A stretch of DNA of 16,002 bases, taken from assembly GCA_036939755.1 (NCBI GenBank), contig JALLAZ010000406.1:1-16002 (forward strand), read 5' to 3'. The position numbers were made by a program, and so were the translations under genes. Under the pieces are notes generated by a model that did no database searches, was not told the origin of the DNA, and saw nothing but the letters and a program-made list of their open reading frames with translations. The stretch is from Stephanodiscus triporus. Its lineage: Eukaryota; Bacillariophyta; Thalassiosirophyceae; Thalassiosirales; Thalassiosiraceae. Below are positions 7,591 through 16,002 of this stretch, one piece after another. How positions within the stretch are numbered: the stretch's first letter is position 1; every line of letters starts with the position of its first letter.

Positions 7591-10169
7591 CTAGGCAGCG
7601 ACCTTCTCATCTTTTAGCTCATCAATGACGTCACCGTAGAGGGAACCGATGATATCTGCGTAGGTCTCGATAACATGTTTTCTGCGAATGGACATCTTCG
7701 GTGTAATCATATTGTTAGCCGCCGTGAAGGGTGCTACGAAAGCCCAGGATTGAGGCACTTCGTACTTCTTGAGCTTGTATGTGTTCACTCTGATTTCCTC
7801 ATCAATCAATCCCCTCACGGCCTTGTCGTTGACAAGCTCCTCCACTTTCACGTCATCAGAAATGTTCAAGGAAGATCGGATGGCTACCCAGTCGGGCACA
7901 ATGAGGGCAACGTTATGTGGGCGATTTGCGCCGCATACCACTGTTTGTGCAATAAACCTGCTCATCGACACGGACTCTTCGATAGGGGTTGGCACGACAT
8001 ACTTTCCATTTTCAAGTTTGTATTGCTCCTTGAGACGTCCAGTCACAAAAACGAACCCATCCTTGTCCAATTTACCAAGGTCTCCCGTATGAAATCTTTT
8101 AGTTTGAGAGAGAACATTGATTAGCATTTGTGAAGAACAATTACCAGCAAGTTTCAGTAATGCAATTCACTCACAGTCTTTTTCCATCAGAAGTCAAAGT
8201 GATGACTTCTGCCGTATCATCTGGCTTGCCATAGTATCCTCGCATAACATTACGGCCGTAGCAACAAATCTCTCCCTCTTCCCCAAGCTCTGCTTCCTGC
8301 TGGGTGTCTGGGTTCATAATGACGACTTTGACCCCACCAACGGCCTGACCTACGCTGCCTGATTTCCGCATTCCTGGATAGGGGGTATTGATTGCTATGA
8401 TAGGGGATGTTTCGGTCAACCCTGGAAAGTGTAGTGAGAGAAATTTGATGTTAGACAACTGCAACATGGTCATACACACCCAAGGCGAAAATAATTACTT
8501 GCCATAACCCTCACAAATCGGAATTCCAATGTTGTCCTGGACATTTCGTGCGGAGAATTGTCAGTCTAACCGATCAAAAACCATACATATGTAAACAACA
8601 ATCCTGGCGAAAAAACAAACGTACCATAAAGTCAACAATATCTTTCGGAGTAGCCGCACCACCGACAAAACCATGGCGAAGCTTTCCTCCGAACCGACCA
8701 CGGATCTTGGACGTCACGAGAGAGTCGAGAATCTTAAACTTTATCCCGTCGATCAGGCCGAGGTTACCCCCAGCCTCCTTTTTTTTCTTTCCAAGATCCA
8801 ACGCTGCACGCATTAGCTTCTGCTTCGTGGGGCTACTATTTCCAATCAGGTTTTGCACGCCATCGTACACTTTCTTGTAGAGGGATGGAACAGCAAATAG
8901 GACAGTTGGCTGGACCATTGCCAGGTCCTCGAGGATGTGCGGTATTCCACGGCAAATGCCCATGCTACCTCCGTGAGAGACCGCGCACCAAAGTTCGGTA
9001 GTTTGACCGTAGGAGTGTGCCCACGGAAGGAATGCCAACGAGCGATCAGTGGAGCGGATAAAGTCCAACGGGTCGTCGGCCATGCTACGGACGGAGTAGA
9101 TATTACTAACGAAGTTGTCGTGCGTTAACTCCACGCCCTTCGGCTTGCCAGTCGTGCCAGACGTATAGATGAGTCCAGCGAGATCGTCGGGAGTTGGGAC
9201 GATGACCTGGGTATTCTTTCCTTTGGCATTTTCAATGGCCGTGATCAGGGAGTGCGGTTCGCCGCTGGGAGTGTCGAAACAGAACGTTTCAGCCACCAGG
9301 GGCGTGTTTGGCAGGACTTCCTTCGTGGCCCTGATGAAGATATCGTCCGTACTGCAGAACAATGCCCTGCATCCCGAATCATTCAAAATGTACGCCCAGT
9401 CCTTGGGAAGCTGGGTTTCGTACTGTTTCACTGTTTAGACATGGTCTTGACTGTAGAGAATGATGCAATCTGCGACATGACACTGAGCCCGAACTCACCA
9501 TTGGTACAATTGCTGCATTGAGAGAATACGAAGCCGCTGCAAGTGCCGCCCATTCCCATCGATTGTTTGAGATGAGACCAATTTTGTCATGCTCACCGAT
9601 CCCTATAGGTGCAATATTCAAGACGCATTGTTAGTGGAGACGAAGACTGTCGATTGGATTGAAATACGAGACTAGCAAACAAACTCGAAATGAAGCGACA
9701 GGTGTATGTGAATTGTGCAGGCTGGAATGCTCGCCGCGCCTGTCAATAGCTAAGTCTTGTCCCTCTACTCACCAATATCCTTCAACACAGTGCGGCAGCG
9801 ATTCACCAGATCGCCGTACTCCCCGTACGTCATCCATTCGAATTTCCCCTCCGGCTTCTCTTTTTTCTTGAGAACGTTCTCCTCCTCGGACACGGGAGCG
9901 GCCTTGTATGTCCCGAACAACGGGTTGTCCCTGAATGCGATCGCCGCGTTGCGATTCATCTCGTGTAGAGTCTTGAATTGCAATAGGCCGCGGGAGTCCA
10001 TTACGTCGTCTCGCGTTAGCGGCGTTTCCGCGGTGGAAAGGAATCGACTCCCGACATGGTGCTGCTGCCGTTGCTGACAGGACGACGCCGCGACGAGGCG
10101 TGCCGTCGAAGGAGAAGCCTTTGCGACTCGAGCGAGTCTGGATACGGTGCGGGATGCCAATAGTGTCAT
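7591..10169 (-). CDS. ACSL: Long-chain acyl-CoA synthetase, probably mitochondrial
   Basis: Six minus-strand exons (10169-9773, 9602-9499, 9422-8625, 8536-8503, 8421-8175, 8095-7591) give 694 residues, normal for the family. The enzyme activates fatty acids with ATP and CoA through an acyl-AMP intermediate, feeding beta-oxidation or lipid synthesis. Signatures: NNRWEW (exon 2), YETQLPKDWAYIL (168-180), the P-loop YTSGTTGKPKG (252-262), LPWAHSYGQT, GFVGGAATP, EGYGLTETSP (spanning exons 4 and 5), and HTGDLG with GRLKEQYKLENGKYV (FACS motif, from about 529). The C-terminal PKMSIRRK holds the expected lysine region. The N terminus (MTLLASRTVSRLARVAKASP... to RFLST) is rich in Arg, Ala and Ser and lacks acidic residues up to about 47, as in mitochondrial presequences. 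Introns are 170, 76, 88, 81 and 79 bases. An upstream in-frame ATG at 10415 in ACCATGG context could add 82 residues. Exon 4 (34 bases) rests on the conserved motif, and its 3' border needs a GC donor. Confidence 0.92.
8422..8502 (-). other. Probable GC-AG intron in the acyl-CoA synthetase gene
   Basis: The minus strand reads ...GGTTATG|GCAAGTAATT ... TTTCCAG|GGTTGACCGAA. Only the GC donor keeps the invariant GYGLTET sequence. The nearby GT (in GTAATT) would produce GYGKVDR and shift the frame. GCAAGT matches the strict donor form usually seen in GC-AG introns. All other introns predicted in this window use GT. Confidence 0.8.
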
Positions 10170-10684
10170 CGCTGGATTGTGCGGAATGAAAGATAAGACT
10201 CGCTTGAGAGTTCTTGTGATTTTTGTTGCACGGTGCGATGCGAGGGCCGGCCGGCAGGAGCATCGGTGATGCGCCAGAAGTTGACAACAATCTACATGTG
10301 TACTTATGTAGGAATTCAATACTTGCAACAATTGTACCAGGTCCAAAACAAAAAACACCTGTTGCGCGAAAAACCGGTGTCGAACATGGTGACCAGCGGA
10401 TTTGCCCCATACCATGGTGAACACAAACAATATAAACCTTAAAATATGTTGATTGTACCAATGAAAAAATCTATGTTTAATGCCCCCAAGGCTGAAGTCG
10501 GATTGTGCGACATGGAGTGGAACTTATTACCAAAGAATGGCACAACTCTGCCTTTGTGCAGCACAGGAACGCACAGTGGTACATGGCTCTGCTGCGAAAA
10601 CAAGCCCAATTGCCAATCCAGGCAGCAATGATGCTCCTAACGCTCGTAAATTTACTTTGTCTTCTTCGGTATTTAGAAAACCGT
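10170..10684. other. Spacer between the LON-domain gene and the acyl-CoA synthetase gene
   Basis: This 515-base stretch lies between two tandem minus-strand genes, so it carries the 3' end of the LON-domain transcript and the promoter and 5' leader of the acyl-CoA synthetase. The synthetase frame stays open upstream to about 10430, with an ATG at 10415. A GGCCGGCCGG palindrome sits near 10247. Several short plus-strand frames (for example 10480-10848, which runs antisense into the LON gene) show nothing protein-like. Confidence 0.45.
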
Positions 10685-11761
10685 TCATTGAAATGAATTC
10701 TCTCGGCCATCCCCCCCCAGATTATCTGAATACTGATTCTTCGCCTCTCCTGCACTATTGTCTTCTCGTGGTATTTGACTATTCAGCATCATGGCTAGCC
10801 CCAGACGCAGCCGTTCCACCGTATCCTTTGTCGCGAGTGCCTGCGTGATAATGGAAGGCGATGCGAGGCCATCACACGATGCTAGAGATGCCCAGCTGAA
10901 TGCCATGAGATGAGCCTGTAGCTTTCGCTGACTGTCCGAGTATCCCGTAGTGGTAGGATGGGGGTTGGCGGTAGAATGCTCCAAAGTCGCTTCGTACGCC
11001 CTCGCGAAGAGCTCGTGCATCGTTTCCGAGTCGGATCGCCGTCGTGCCCTCGACTTCAACAGCCCCTCGATGCTCCTCGAATATTCCGAAGCTATCTCGA
11101 ATTCGTCACCGGCCATGGCGACGTCGTGCCATTCCATGAATCGTCCGAGGTGAACATCGTCTGAAATCTTCGTCCTCCCACGAAAGGAGGGATCGCCGTG
11201 GCCATTCGTCGACCCCTCCCCCTCGTTTGCGATGATAGCGCGCCTGGCCCTCCCCACGGCCCTTATCCCCACTTCCATAGACGAGAAGCCACGATATCCC
11301 GCGTTTACCTCGAGCTCGTCCCCCAGAACCTCGCATATCACCACATACGGCAGCGGTCCGTCCTCCCCCAGTATCGACATCCCCAACACCGACTCGTAAG
11401 ACGTCAGCGACTCGTCGATCAGGTCCATGTACTTGCCGTGCCGGAATTTGAACGTCGTCGATTGTCCCGGCAGGAGGATTTGGGACGGAGCGAACGGCAG
11501 CAGCAGCAGGGGGAGGGCATCGTCGTCGTTCGACGAGAATCTGCCCCTCCACTCGGATATTCCGTGCAGTCTGAGCGACGCGGAAATTTGGCGGTACGTC
11601 CTCGACGCGGGCGGACTCGCGCGGAACGCATCGACGACGCGGATCGAATGAGTCGACTGGAACCAGAGGAGCACGGCCGATGAAAATGAAATGGCCGCGA
11701 GACTACTATGCGAAACAGAAAGATTTTGCCTATTCCTCTCTTTTCCGTTTGGCGACGCCAT
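10685..11761 (-). CDS. LON substrate-binding-domain protein, probably plastid-targeted
   Basis: A single-exon frame of 358 residues. Residues about 83-215 match the N-terminal LON domain of Lon proteases (LPLLLLPFAPSQILLPGQST, then a KYMDLIDESL helix, a strand-rich part, and VGIRAVGRARR). The helical part about 290-335 (RKLQAHLMAFSWASL ... ATKDTVERLRLGLAMM) resembles the C-terminal helices of that domain. No AAA+ ATPase or Ser-Lys protease domain follows, so this is a stand-alone LON protein, like those known in plants, algae and bacteria; it may present or bind substrates without cleaving them. Residues about 20-35 are hydrophobic. VVDAF-RASPPASR at 42-54 resembles the A|F cleavage motif followed by a Ser/Arg transit peptide, as in diatom plastid pre-proteins. 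The frame also reads upstream from TTG 11767, but the first in-frame ATG is 11761. A further out-of-frame ATG lies just upstream. Confidence 0.85.
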   Translation of the reverse strand: MASPNGKERNRQNLSVSHSSLAAISFSSAVLLWFQSTHSIRVVDAFRASPPASRTYRQISASLRLHGISEWRGRFSSNDDDALPLLLLPFAPSQILLPGQSTTFKFRHGKYMDLIDESLTSYESVLGMSILGEDGPLPYVVICEVLGDELEVNAGYRGFSSMEVGIRAVGRARRAIIANEGEGSTNGHGDPSFRGRTKISDDVHLGRFMEWHDVAMAGDEFEIASEYSRSIEGLLKSRARRRSDSETMHELFARAYEATLEHSTANPHPTTTGYSDSQRKLQAHLMAFSWASLASCDGLASPSIITQALATKDTVERLRLGLAMMLNSQIPREDNSAGEAKNQYSDNLGGDGRENSFQ

Positions 11762-12455
11762 CGCCAACCGCCGTCATGGAAATAAAAAAATGGAAGGACT
11801 TGACGAGTTGATTTGTAGGAGTAGATGTTGTTGTGTGGTTGTGTACCCGGCCGGACGGCGCGGCCCGATCGTGACTGGATATATTCGACCTTATTTTTAT
11901 TCTCTAGAGTAAGAAGTAGAGTAGGTAGAGTTTTACAGTTACCACGAGAAAATACACTACTGTGGTGTGGCTGGAGCGCTCACATTCCGATCCGACCCGA
12001 TCTCCCCGCCCACGCGCCCAACGCCTCGAGCCTGGGCGTTTTACTACAGTTTCCAAATCAATTCTTCTATTAATTTCAACGAAGGAATTAATTGAAAAAT
12101 TAAAACTTTAGATACAACTTGTATGTTAGGGGCAACACTCCCGCTGGACAAACTGAGTAATTGTACTGGAGACTGTAGTACAAGATATTTAATTTTTCTC
12201 GTATTTTGGTCGCCGATATTGACTATTTTAGCATATTTGGCGAGGCGTTGAACGGCTTCCCGAGCATCCGAGCCAACGCGCCTCTCCTGCATCATCCCTT
12301 TATGAGAGAGGCCTCATGAGATAAGACGAATCACAGAAGCTTTCTACAAAGCCGATGCGAACGAAGTGATAAAGAAGCAAACATTATCAGCGCAATATCA
12401 GTCATACTAAACGAAGCGGCAGTAACATCCCACCCCCACAAAAGAAGCAAAAAAC
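11762..12455. promoter_or_regulatory. Divergent spacer between the LON-domain gene and the Ser-rich gene
   Basis: This 694-base stretch separates two divergent start codons and should include both promoters. The left part (to about 11900) is G+C-moderate and the middle (about 12040-12200) is AT-rich. A minus-strand ATG frame of 83 codons (12295-12044) starts well, but its latter half is AT-rich and I recognise no family, so I do not call it. No named promoter element is clear. Confidence 0.45.
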
Positions 12456-14531
12456 ATGGCTACGCCAAACTCTCTCTCGTCTCTAGGCGCCATGTCCGGA
12501 GGACTAAACAGTCCTCTCTCGACGAATAGTTGTGGTGAACAGATGCAACCCCTGGACTCGAACAATAATAGGAAGGTGGCCTTCGTCGAAAGTAGTCCCA
12601 ATGCCCTCTCCCCGACTAATTTGCCACATATGATTTCGAGTGGCTCGGAATGGACGATGCGTTCGAAGGGAGGCGATGACGAAAACAAAGCGTCACAAGA
12701 GCATGACGATGAGCAAGAGAAGACCGAAACCGAAAACGTTATGGAAACACACTTCGAAGCGTCGCCAATGGTGATCGATATCCCCGATGATGATTCGGAA
12801 GCGTCGCTCATGGTGCTTATGAGATACATTGGATGCTCACCCGACGTATACGGTGGGGGACCACGGGGACGGGGGCGTCGTCAAATCGGGCCGATGAGCA
12901 ACAAATACGGAAGAGAGTACACCTTTGACGCTGACTATGGTGAAGCTGATTCCTTGCTTTCAGACGAAACCTGGGGGAGCACGGTATGTGAGGAAGATAT
13001 TGAACCGTCGTGGACCATTGAGAATAATGAGGTGGGCGTGGAGTACAGCGTTCAGGATGTGATTTTGGCAAGTCACGGTTCTCTTTCACTGAGTCCCGAC
13101 GGGAGCCTGGTTAGAAACAAGACTACGAATGCCAAGGGCAAACCCAATCTCACGGTGGAAACCAAGAAGAAAAAGAAGAAAATGACCACTGCCGCGGCTG
13201 TTGCTACGACTATAAGCCCTGGATCCGCCAGCCCTGTGAGCGCCGTCGCCAGCCCGACAGCAGCTAAATTGGCCGCGCATAAGGATGTACTCATGAAGTT
13301 TGCAGAAGAGATGAAGTCACCCAAGGTCAACAAGCCTAGTCTCAGCGTGGACACTACGGAAGAGACGAAGAAAATGAGCAAGGAGAAGGGCACTGTTGTT
13401 GGGAGCACAGGGTTGGTCATCAACCGCTCAGATGAAGACGAAGTTGAGACTCCCACTGTGTGCATGACGACGTCCACCCCTAAGTCGTCAAAGAGCATTG
13501 CCGCAGCTGTTGCCACAACTACAAGCTCTGGATCCGTCGCCAGCCCTGTGAGCGCCGTCGCCAGCCCGACGGCAGCTAAATTGGCCGCGAGTAAGGATGT
13601 ACTCATGAAGTTTGCAGAAGAGATGAAGTCACCCAAGGTCAAAAAGCCTAGTCTCACCGTGGACACTACGAGAGAGACAAAGAAGACGAGCAAGAAAAAG
13701 GGCACTGTTGTTGGGAGCTCAGGGTTAGTCATTAGCCCTACTGTGGGTTGTCCTCCAGATGAAGACGAAGTCAAGACACCCACTGTGTGCATGACGTCCA
13801 CCCCGAAGTCGCCAGAACCCAAATCATCGACGCTAGTGTCGTGGGCGCCCACGATGTCTTTGCAAATGTCCTCGCCTGAGGTGTCTTCACCTAAATCATC
13901 CACGACCAAGCTATCCAAACCCAAGTCATCCGCTTTCATTCCCAACGTGCAATCCACATCAGCATCCAAACTCAACTCCCAGTCACAAAATCATGTCGTG
14001 ATAGAAGAGTCATCTTCCATTCAAAGTGACAAAGAAGACTCATTTTCGACACGCAGTGACAAGGAGAACGGCACTATGCATGAAGAGGAAAATTCCCCAC
14101 TCAACGACAATCCAACAACAGCAGTCGAACCAATAAATTTGGCGCTATTGTCCACCGGAGATAAAAAGGATGTTTGTGAAGAAGATTATTTCCTCTCCAT
14201 GACTCGAGAATTGCTCTCATCGACAAGAAACAATGAAGTCGATTCTCATTTTTTTGCATCCGATCCACTGGAACGAAAGATAATGGGAAGCATCTCCTCC
14301 AACTCACTGCTCCATTCTCCAACGGCGAAAGTTTCGTCACCATTAGCATTTGCGACAAACATAACTTCCAAAGAAAAGGAGGGTACCTCATCAACGTTGA
14401 CATTGTCGCCGCTTTCGAATGCTGCAATTTCGTCACCTACTAAGTCTATCCTAGAACAGTTAGCTGAGGTACGAGCGAAGCAACGTGTACTTGAAGAGCG
14501 GTACACGGCCAAGCGCGAGATGAGGCACTGA
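12456..14531 (+). CDS. Ser/Pro-rich protein of unknown function with a tandem internal repeat
   Basis: An uninterrupted 691-codon frame starting at an ACATGG. I do not recognise the family. Residues 1-115 are low-complexity with an acidic patch. About 115-240 is the least repetitive part (MRYIGCSPDVYGGG, then a GRGRR patch, then YGREYTFDADYGEADSLLSDE) and the best candidate for a conserved core. Residues 246-348 and 349-452 are a tandem duplication whose centre, KDVLMKFAEEMKSPKV, could form an amphipathic helix. The region 450-560 is rich in Ser-Pro and Lys-Ser, with many possible proline-directed kinase sites. The last 30 residues (ILEQLAEVRAKQRVLEERY) predict a coiled coil. No signal peptide or membrane segment is seen. 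A largely disordered, phosphorylated scaffold or cytoskeletal partner is a guess. The ATG-to-stop frame, its length and in-frame repeats support a real gene. Confidence 0.8.
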   Translation: MATPNSLSSLGAMSGGLNSPLSTNSCGEQMQPLDSNNNRKVAFVESSPNALSPTNLPHMISSGSEWTMRSKGGDDENKASQEHDDEQEKTETENVMETHFEASPMVIDIPDDDSEASLMVLMRYIGCSPDVYGGGPRGRGRRQIGPMSNKYGREYTFDADYGEADSLLSDETWGSTVCEEDIEPSWTIENNEVGVEYSVQDVILASHGSLSLSPDGSLVRNKTTNAKGKPNLTVETKKKKKKMTTAAAVATTISPGSASPVSAVASPTAAKLAAHKDVLMKFAEEMKSPKVNKPSLSVDTTEETKKMSKEKGTVVGSTGLVINRSDEDEVETPTVCMTTSTPKSSKSIAAAVATTTSSGSVASPVSAVASPTAAKLAASKDVLMKFAEEMKSPKVKKPSLTVDTTRETKKTSKKKGTVVGSSGLVISPTVGCPPDEDEVKTPTVCMTSTPKSPEPKSSTLVSWAPTMSLQMSSPEVSSPKSSTTKLSKPKSSAFIPNVQSTSASKLNSQSQNHVVIEESSSIQSDKEDSFSTRSDKENGTMHEEENSPLNDNPTTAVEPINLALLSTGDKKDVCEEDYFLSMTRELLSSTRNNEVDSHFFASDPLERKIMGSISSNSLLHSPTAKVSSPLAFATNITSKEKEGTSSTLTLSPLSNAAISSPTKSILEQLAEVRAKQRVLEERYTAKREMRH
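13191..13499 (+). repeat. Tandem repeat copy 1 within the Ser-rich gene
   Basis: This 309-base unit encodes residues 246-348 (AAAVATTISPGSASPVSAVA onward to TVCMTTSTPKS). It is followed directly by copy 2. From about 13221 to 13385 the two differ at only a small share of bases. A weaker partial copy precedes it: KPNLTVETKKKKKKM corresponds to KPSLSVDTTEETKKM. Confidence 0.88.
13500..13811 (+). repeat. Tandem repeat copy 2 within the Ser-rich gene
   Basis: Second unit of the duplication, residues 349 to about 452. Relative to copy 1 it has one extra codon (SGSVASP versus PGSASP), a short insertion of about six codons before the DEDEV acidic motif (SPTVGCPP), and one codon fewer near CMTSTPKS. 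All length changes are multiples of three, so the frame has been kept by selection or by chance in a young duplication. Confidence 0.88.
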
Positions 14532-15187
14532 GGCTTTTTCGTTAAAGATAATGCATAGATGCAAGGTAAAATAATACACCTCTGCTCTGCGAAAGACGAC
14601 AGTATAATATATTCACAGTAATATTATATGTTACTTTGAATAATGGTCTGTATGCTCCACAAGAAGGTAGGATCACAATACAACCGAGTGAACTGGATTT
14701 CACATAATTAGACACGGAATCTCAAACTTTGTAGAAATATCCTAAAACAGACTTGCTCATAATTGAACAGTAAAATATTTGTGTTTGCGTATCCACCATC
14801 ACATGCCCTGCACACCCAGTGATGTTGGTAGTGGAAAGCAGAAAGAAACTGAGTGAAAGGATGGAAACGAAGTAACGGGATAAGGCGTGATAAATGTCGG
14901 ATCAGAAAACGTTGCCTCGGAGATGACAGAAAATGACAACATGCGAGAGCGCTGTACAAGACTCTAGACTTTACTGATAGACTGCACAAATAGCCAACAT
15001 GTATGATGCATTCAAACATTAAGGCATCTGCAGGTGATGAAGGCTTCTTCTGCAGTGCATTCCGAGAAATTGGAGGTCGACACGAACCAGCCGACGCAGA
15101 TCGGGGTGCGTGTCTCCATCCTTCCTCGCACTATGTCAATATGTTTACAGTTTACTCAAGTTTGAAGCACAATGATCCAGATGCTTG
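14532..15187. other. Convergent 3' spacer between the Ser-rich gene and the last gene
   Basis: This 656-base AT-rich region holds the 3' ends of two convergent genes. A perfect 8-base inverted repeat (TATAATAT at 14603-14610 and ATATTATA at 14621-14628, 10-base loop) could form a weak hairpin. Short frames on both strands (15019-14708 minus, 15003-15227 plus) lack protein-like features. No tRNA or other RNA gene is apparent. Confidence 0.45.
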
Positions 15188-15850
15188 TCATTTCCAGCGA
15201 CCAACACGTTCCCACCATGATAGCTGATCGCCCCAAGCCTTCTTTGGAGGTTGGTCTGAAACTGCGTCGACATTCATCGAATCTCCAAGATCCTTTGAGA
15301 CGGTGGTTCTTATATCTTCCATCTTTTCCGGCAAAGCTTCACCGATGGGGAAGGTTTTATGGACAACACTATGATTGTCCACCGTGAACCCAACTGCCTG
15401 ACGGTGGACTAATAGCTCCCATCGAGCCTTAATGGCGCGTTTTCTGGCGTCATTGTGATGACGCGCCGATTCCATCGCTCCCTCGTAGGCTTGAGCGTGG
15501 ATACATTCCAGATATTGAGCGCGTGCCTCCTTCATTTCACGTAAGGCGAATTGTACCTTCTCTCCCTGTTTGCCTAAAGCCTTGCCAATCGCAGCGCATA
15601 GCTCATCTTCGATTGTCTTAATTTGTAATGCAGGATCAACCACCTCCGATCTAACTCGGTCGAGGTAAGGATTTGTAACGTCTGTGTCCTTCACGAGTTT
15701 GGCTCCTCTTTCCCATGTACTGCCGGGTTTGGGAGGTGTTACTGGAGATGACGACGATGTGGCAAGGAATGATGTTGCCTGTCGCCGGTGGCGGCTTGGA
15801 TCAAATCGAAGCATTGGTCTTGTCATCGTTGTTTTCGATAACTTGTGCAT
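15188..15850 (-). CDS. Unknown 220-residue protein, possibly mitochondrial
   Basis: A single-exon frame from ATG 15850 to TGA 15190-15188. I do not recognise the family. The first 35 residues (MHKLSKTTMTRPMLRFDPSR, then HRRQATSFLATSSSS) carry many basic and hydroxylated residues and one acidic residue, suggesting a mitochondrial presequence with cleavage near RRQATSFLA. Residues about 65-165 are strongly helical and charged (NPYLDRVRSEVVDPALQIKT, KALGKQGEKVQFALREMKEA, ARKRAIKARWELLVHRQAVGF). The end is Trp-rich (KKAWGDQLSWWERVGRWK). There is no membrane segment. A helical subunit of a mitochondrial complex is one possibility, but this is inference only. Confidence 0.75.
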   Translation of the reverse strand: MHKLSKTTMTRPMLRFDPSRHRRQATSFLATSSSSPVTPPKPGSTWERGAKLVKDTDVTNPYLDRVRSEVVDPALQIKTIEDELCAAIGKALGKQGEKVQFALREMKEARAQYLECIHAQAYEGAMESARHHNDARKRAIKARWELLVHRQAVGFTVDNHSVVHKTFPIGEALPEKMEDIRTTVSKDLGDSMNVDAVSDQPPKKAWGDQLSWWERVGRWK

Positions 15851-16002
15851 CGTCCAATGGAGATGGACTCATGTGAAGAAGCACCGCCCACCACCGCACC
15901 TCCCGCCAACGGGGAGGATTGATGGTCGATACTTACGGTATGTACACTGGGTGACTGCCGAAATTCATCTAAAATTTAGAACCCAAAAATTTAGGATTTT
16001 TT
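15851..16002. promoter_or_regulatory. 5' flank of the minus-strand gene at the window edge
   Basis: This short stretch lies upstream of the start at 15850 and should include the 5' leader and part of the promoter. It changes from C/G-rich (15880-15920) to A/T-rich at the edge, where AAAATTTAG-like blocks occur twice (about 15970-15995). Nothing more can be assigned. Confidence 0.35.

Noticed and set aside
9769..10461. Second minus-strand frame of 230 codons over acyl-CoA synthetase exon 1
   Set aside because: It is out of frame with the conserved synthetase sequence and is a shadow of a G+C-rich exon.
11106..11683. Several long frames on both strands over the LON-domain gene
   Set aside because: High G+C lowers stop-codon frequency in all frames; only the 11761-10685 frame shows a known domain.
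12044..12295. Minus-strand 83-codon ATG frame (MMQERRVGSDAREAVQRLAK...)
   Set aside because: The first 23 codons look helical, but the rest is AT-rich and low in protein-like signal. It lies in a divergent promoter spacer and matches no family I know. RNA-seq could revive it.
13073..13975. Minus-strand 300-codon frame with a hydrophobic, Val/Leu-rich product
   Set aside because: It is antisense to the Ser/Thr/Lys-rich repeats of the plus-strand gene. Its length and internal repetition follow from that gene's codon bias and tandem duplication.

Overview
The window looks like nuclear DNA of a diatom or a closely related alga. The evidence is: compact genes with short spliceosomal introns (about 70-250 bases, donors mostly GTAAG or GTGAG), eukaryotic domain architectures, a mitochondrial-type presequence, and one protein with a signal-peptide-like N terminus followed by an A-F motif and a Ser/Arg-rich stretch, as in the plastid pre-proteins of algae with secondary red plastids. 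The exact species cannot be read from the sequence. I see no tRNA, rRNA, CRISPR array, transposon or prokaryotic operon.

There are seven protein genes. (1) 322-1132 (+): two-exon, membrane-anchored peptidyl-tRNA hydrolase 2. (2) 3511-1293 (-): five-exon gene for a 626-residue protein that I reconstruct as a PH domain interrupted by two EF hands, then ankyrin repeats, then a C-terminal R-SNARE motif. This is the most unusual gene here. (3) 3940-7032 (+): three-exon DNA topoisomerase III alpha with a zinc-finger, RGG-like and zinc-knuckle tail. (4) 10169-7591 (-): six-exon long-chain acyl-CoA synthetase with a probable mitochondrial presequence; one intron appears to be GC-AG. (5) 11761-10685 (-): single-exon, probably plastid-targeted protein holding only the Lon substrate-binding (LON) domain. 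(6) 12456-14531 (+): single-exon Ser/Pro-rich protein of unknown function with a recent internal tandem duplication. (7) 15850-15188 (-): unknown 220-residue protein, possibly mitochondrial.

Gene pairs are convergent (1/2, 3/4, 6/7), divergent (2/3, 5/6) or tandem (5 then 4 on the minus strand). The genes share no obvious pathway, which is normal for a eukaryotic window. Two divergent spacers (3512-3939 and 11762-12455) are probable promoter regions. Five coding starts (genes 1-5) are placed at ATG codons downstream of the most upstream possible near-cognate start in the same open frame.

The strongest candidate for something undescribed is gene 2. Its architecture joins calcium sensing, lipid or protein binding and membrane-fusion control. 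One EF-hand loop is encoded across a 12-base microexon, and the two introns flanking that microexon look like diverged copies of each other.
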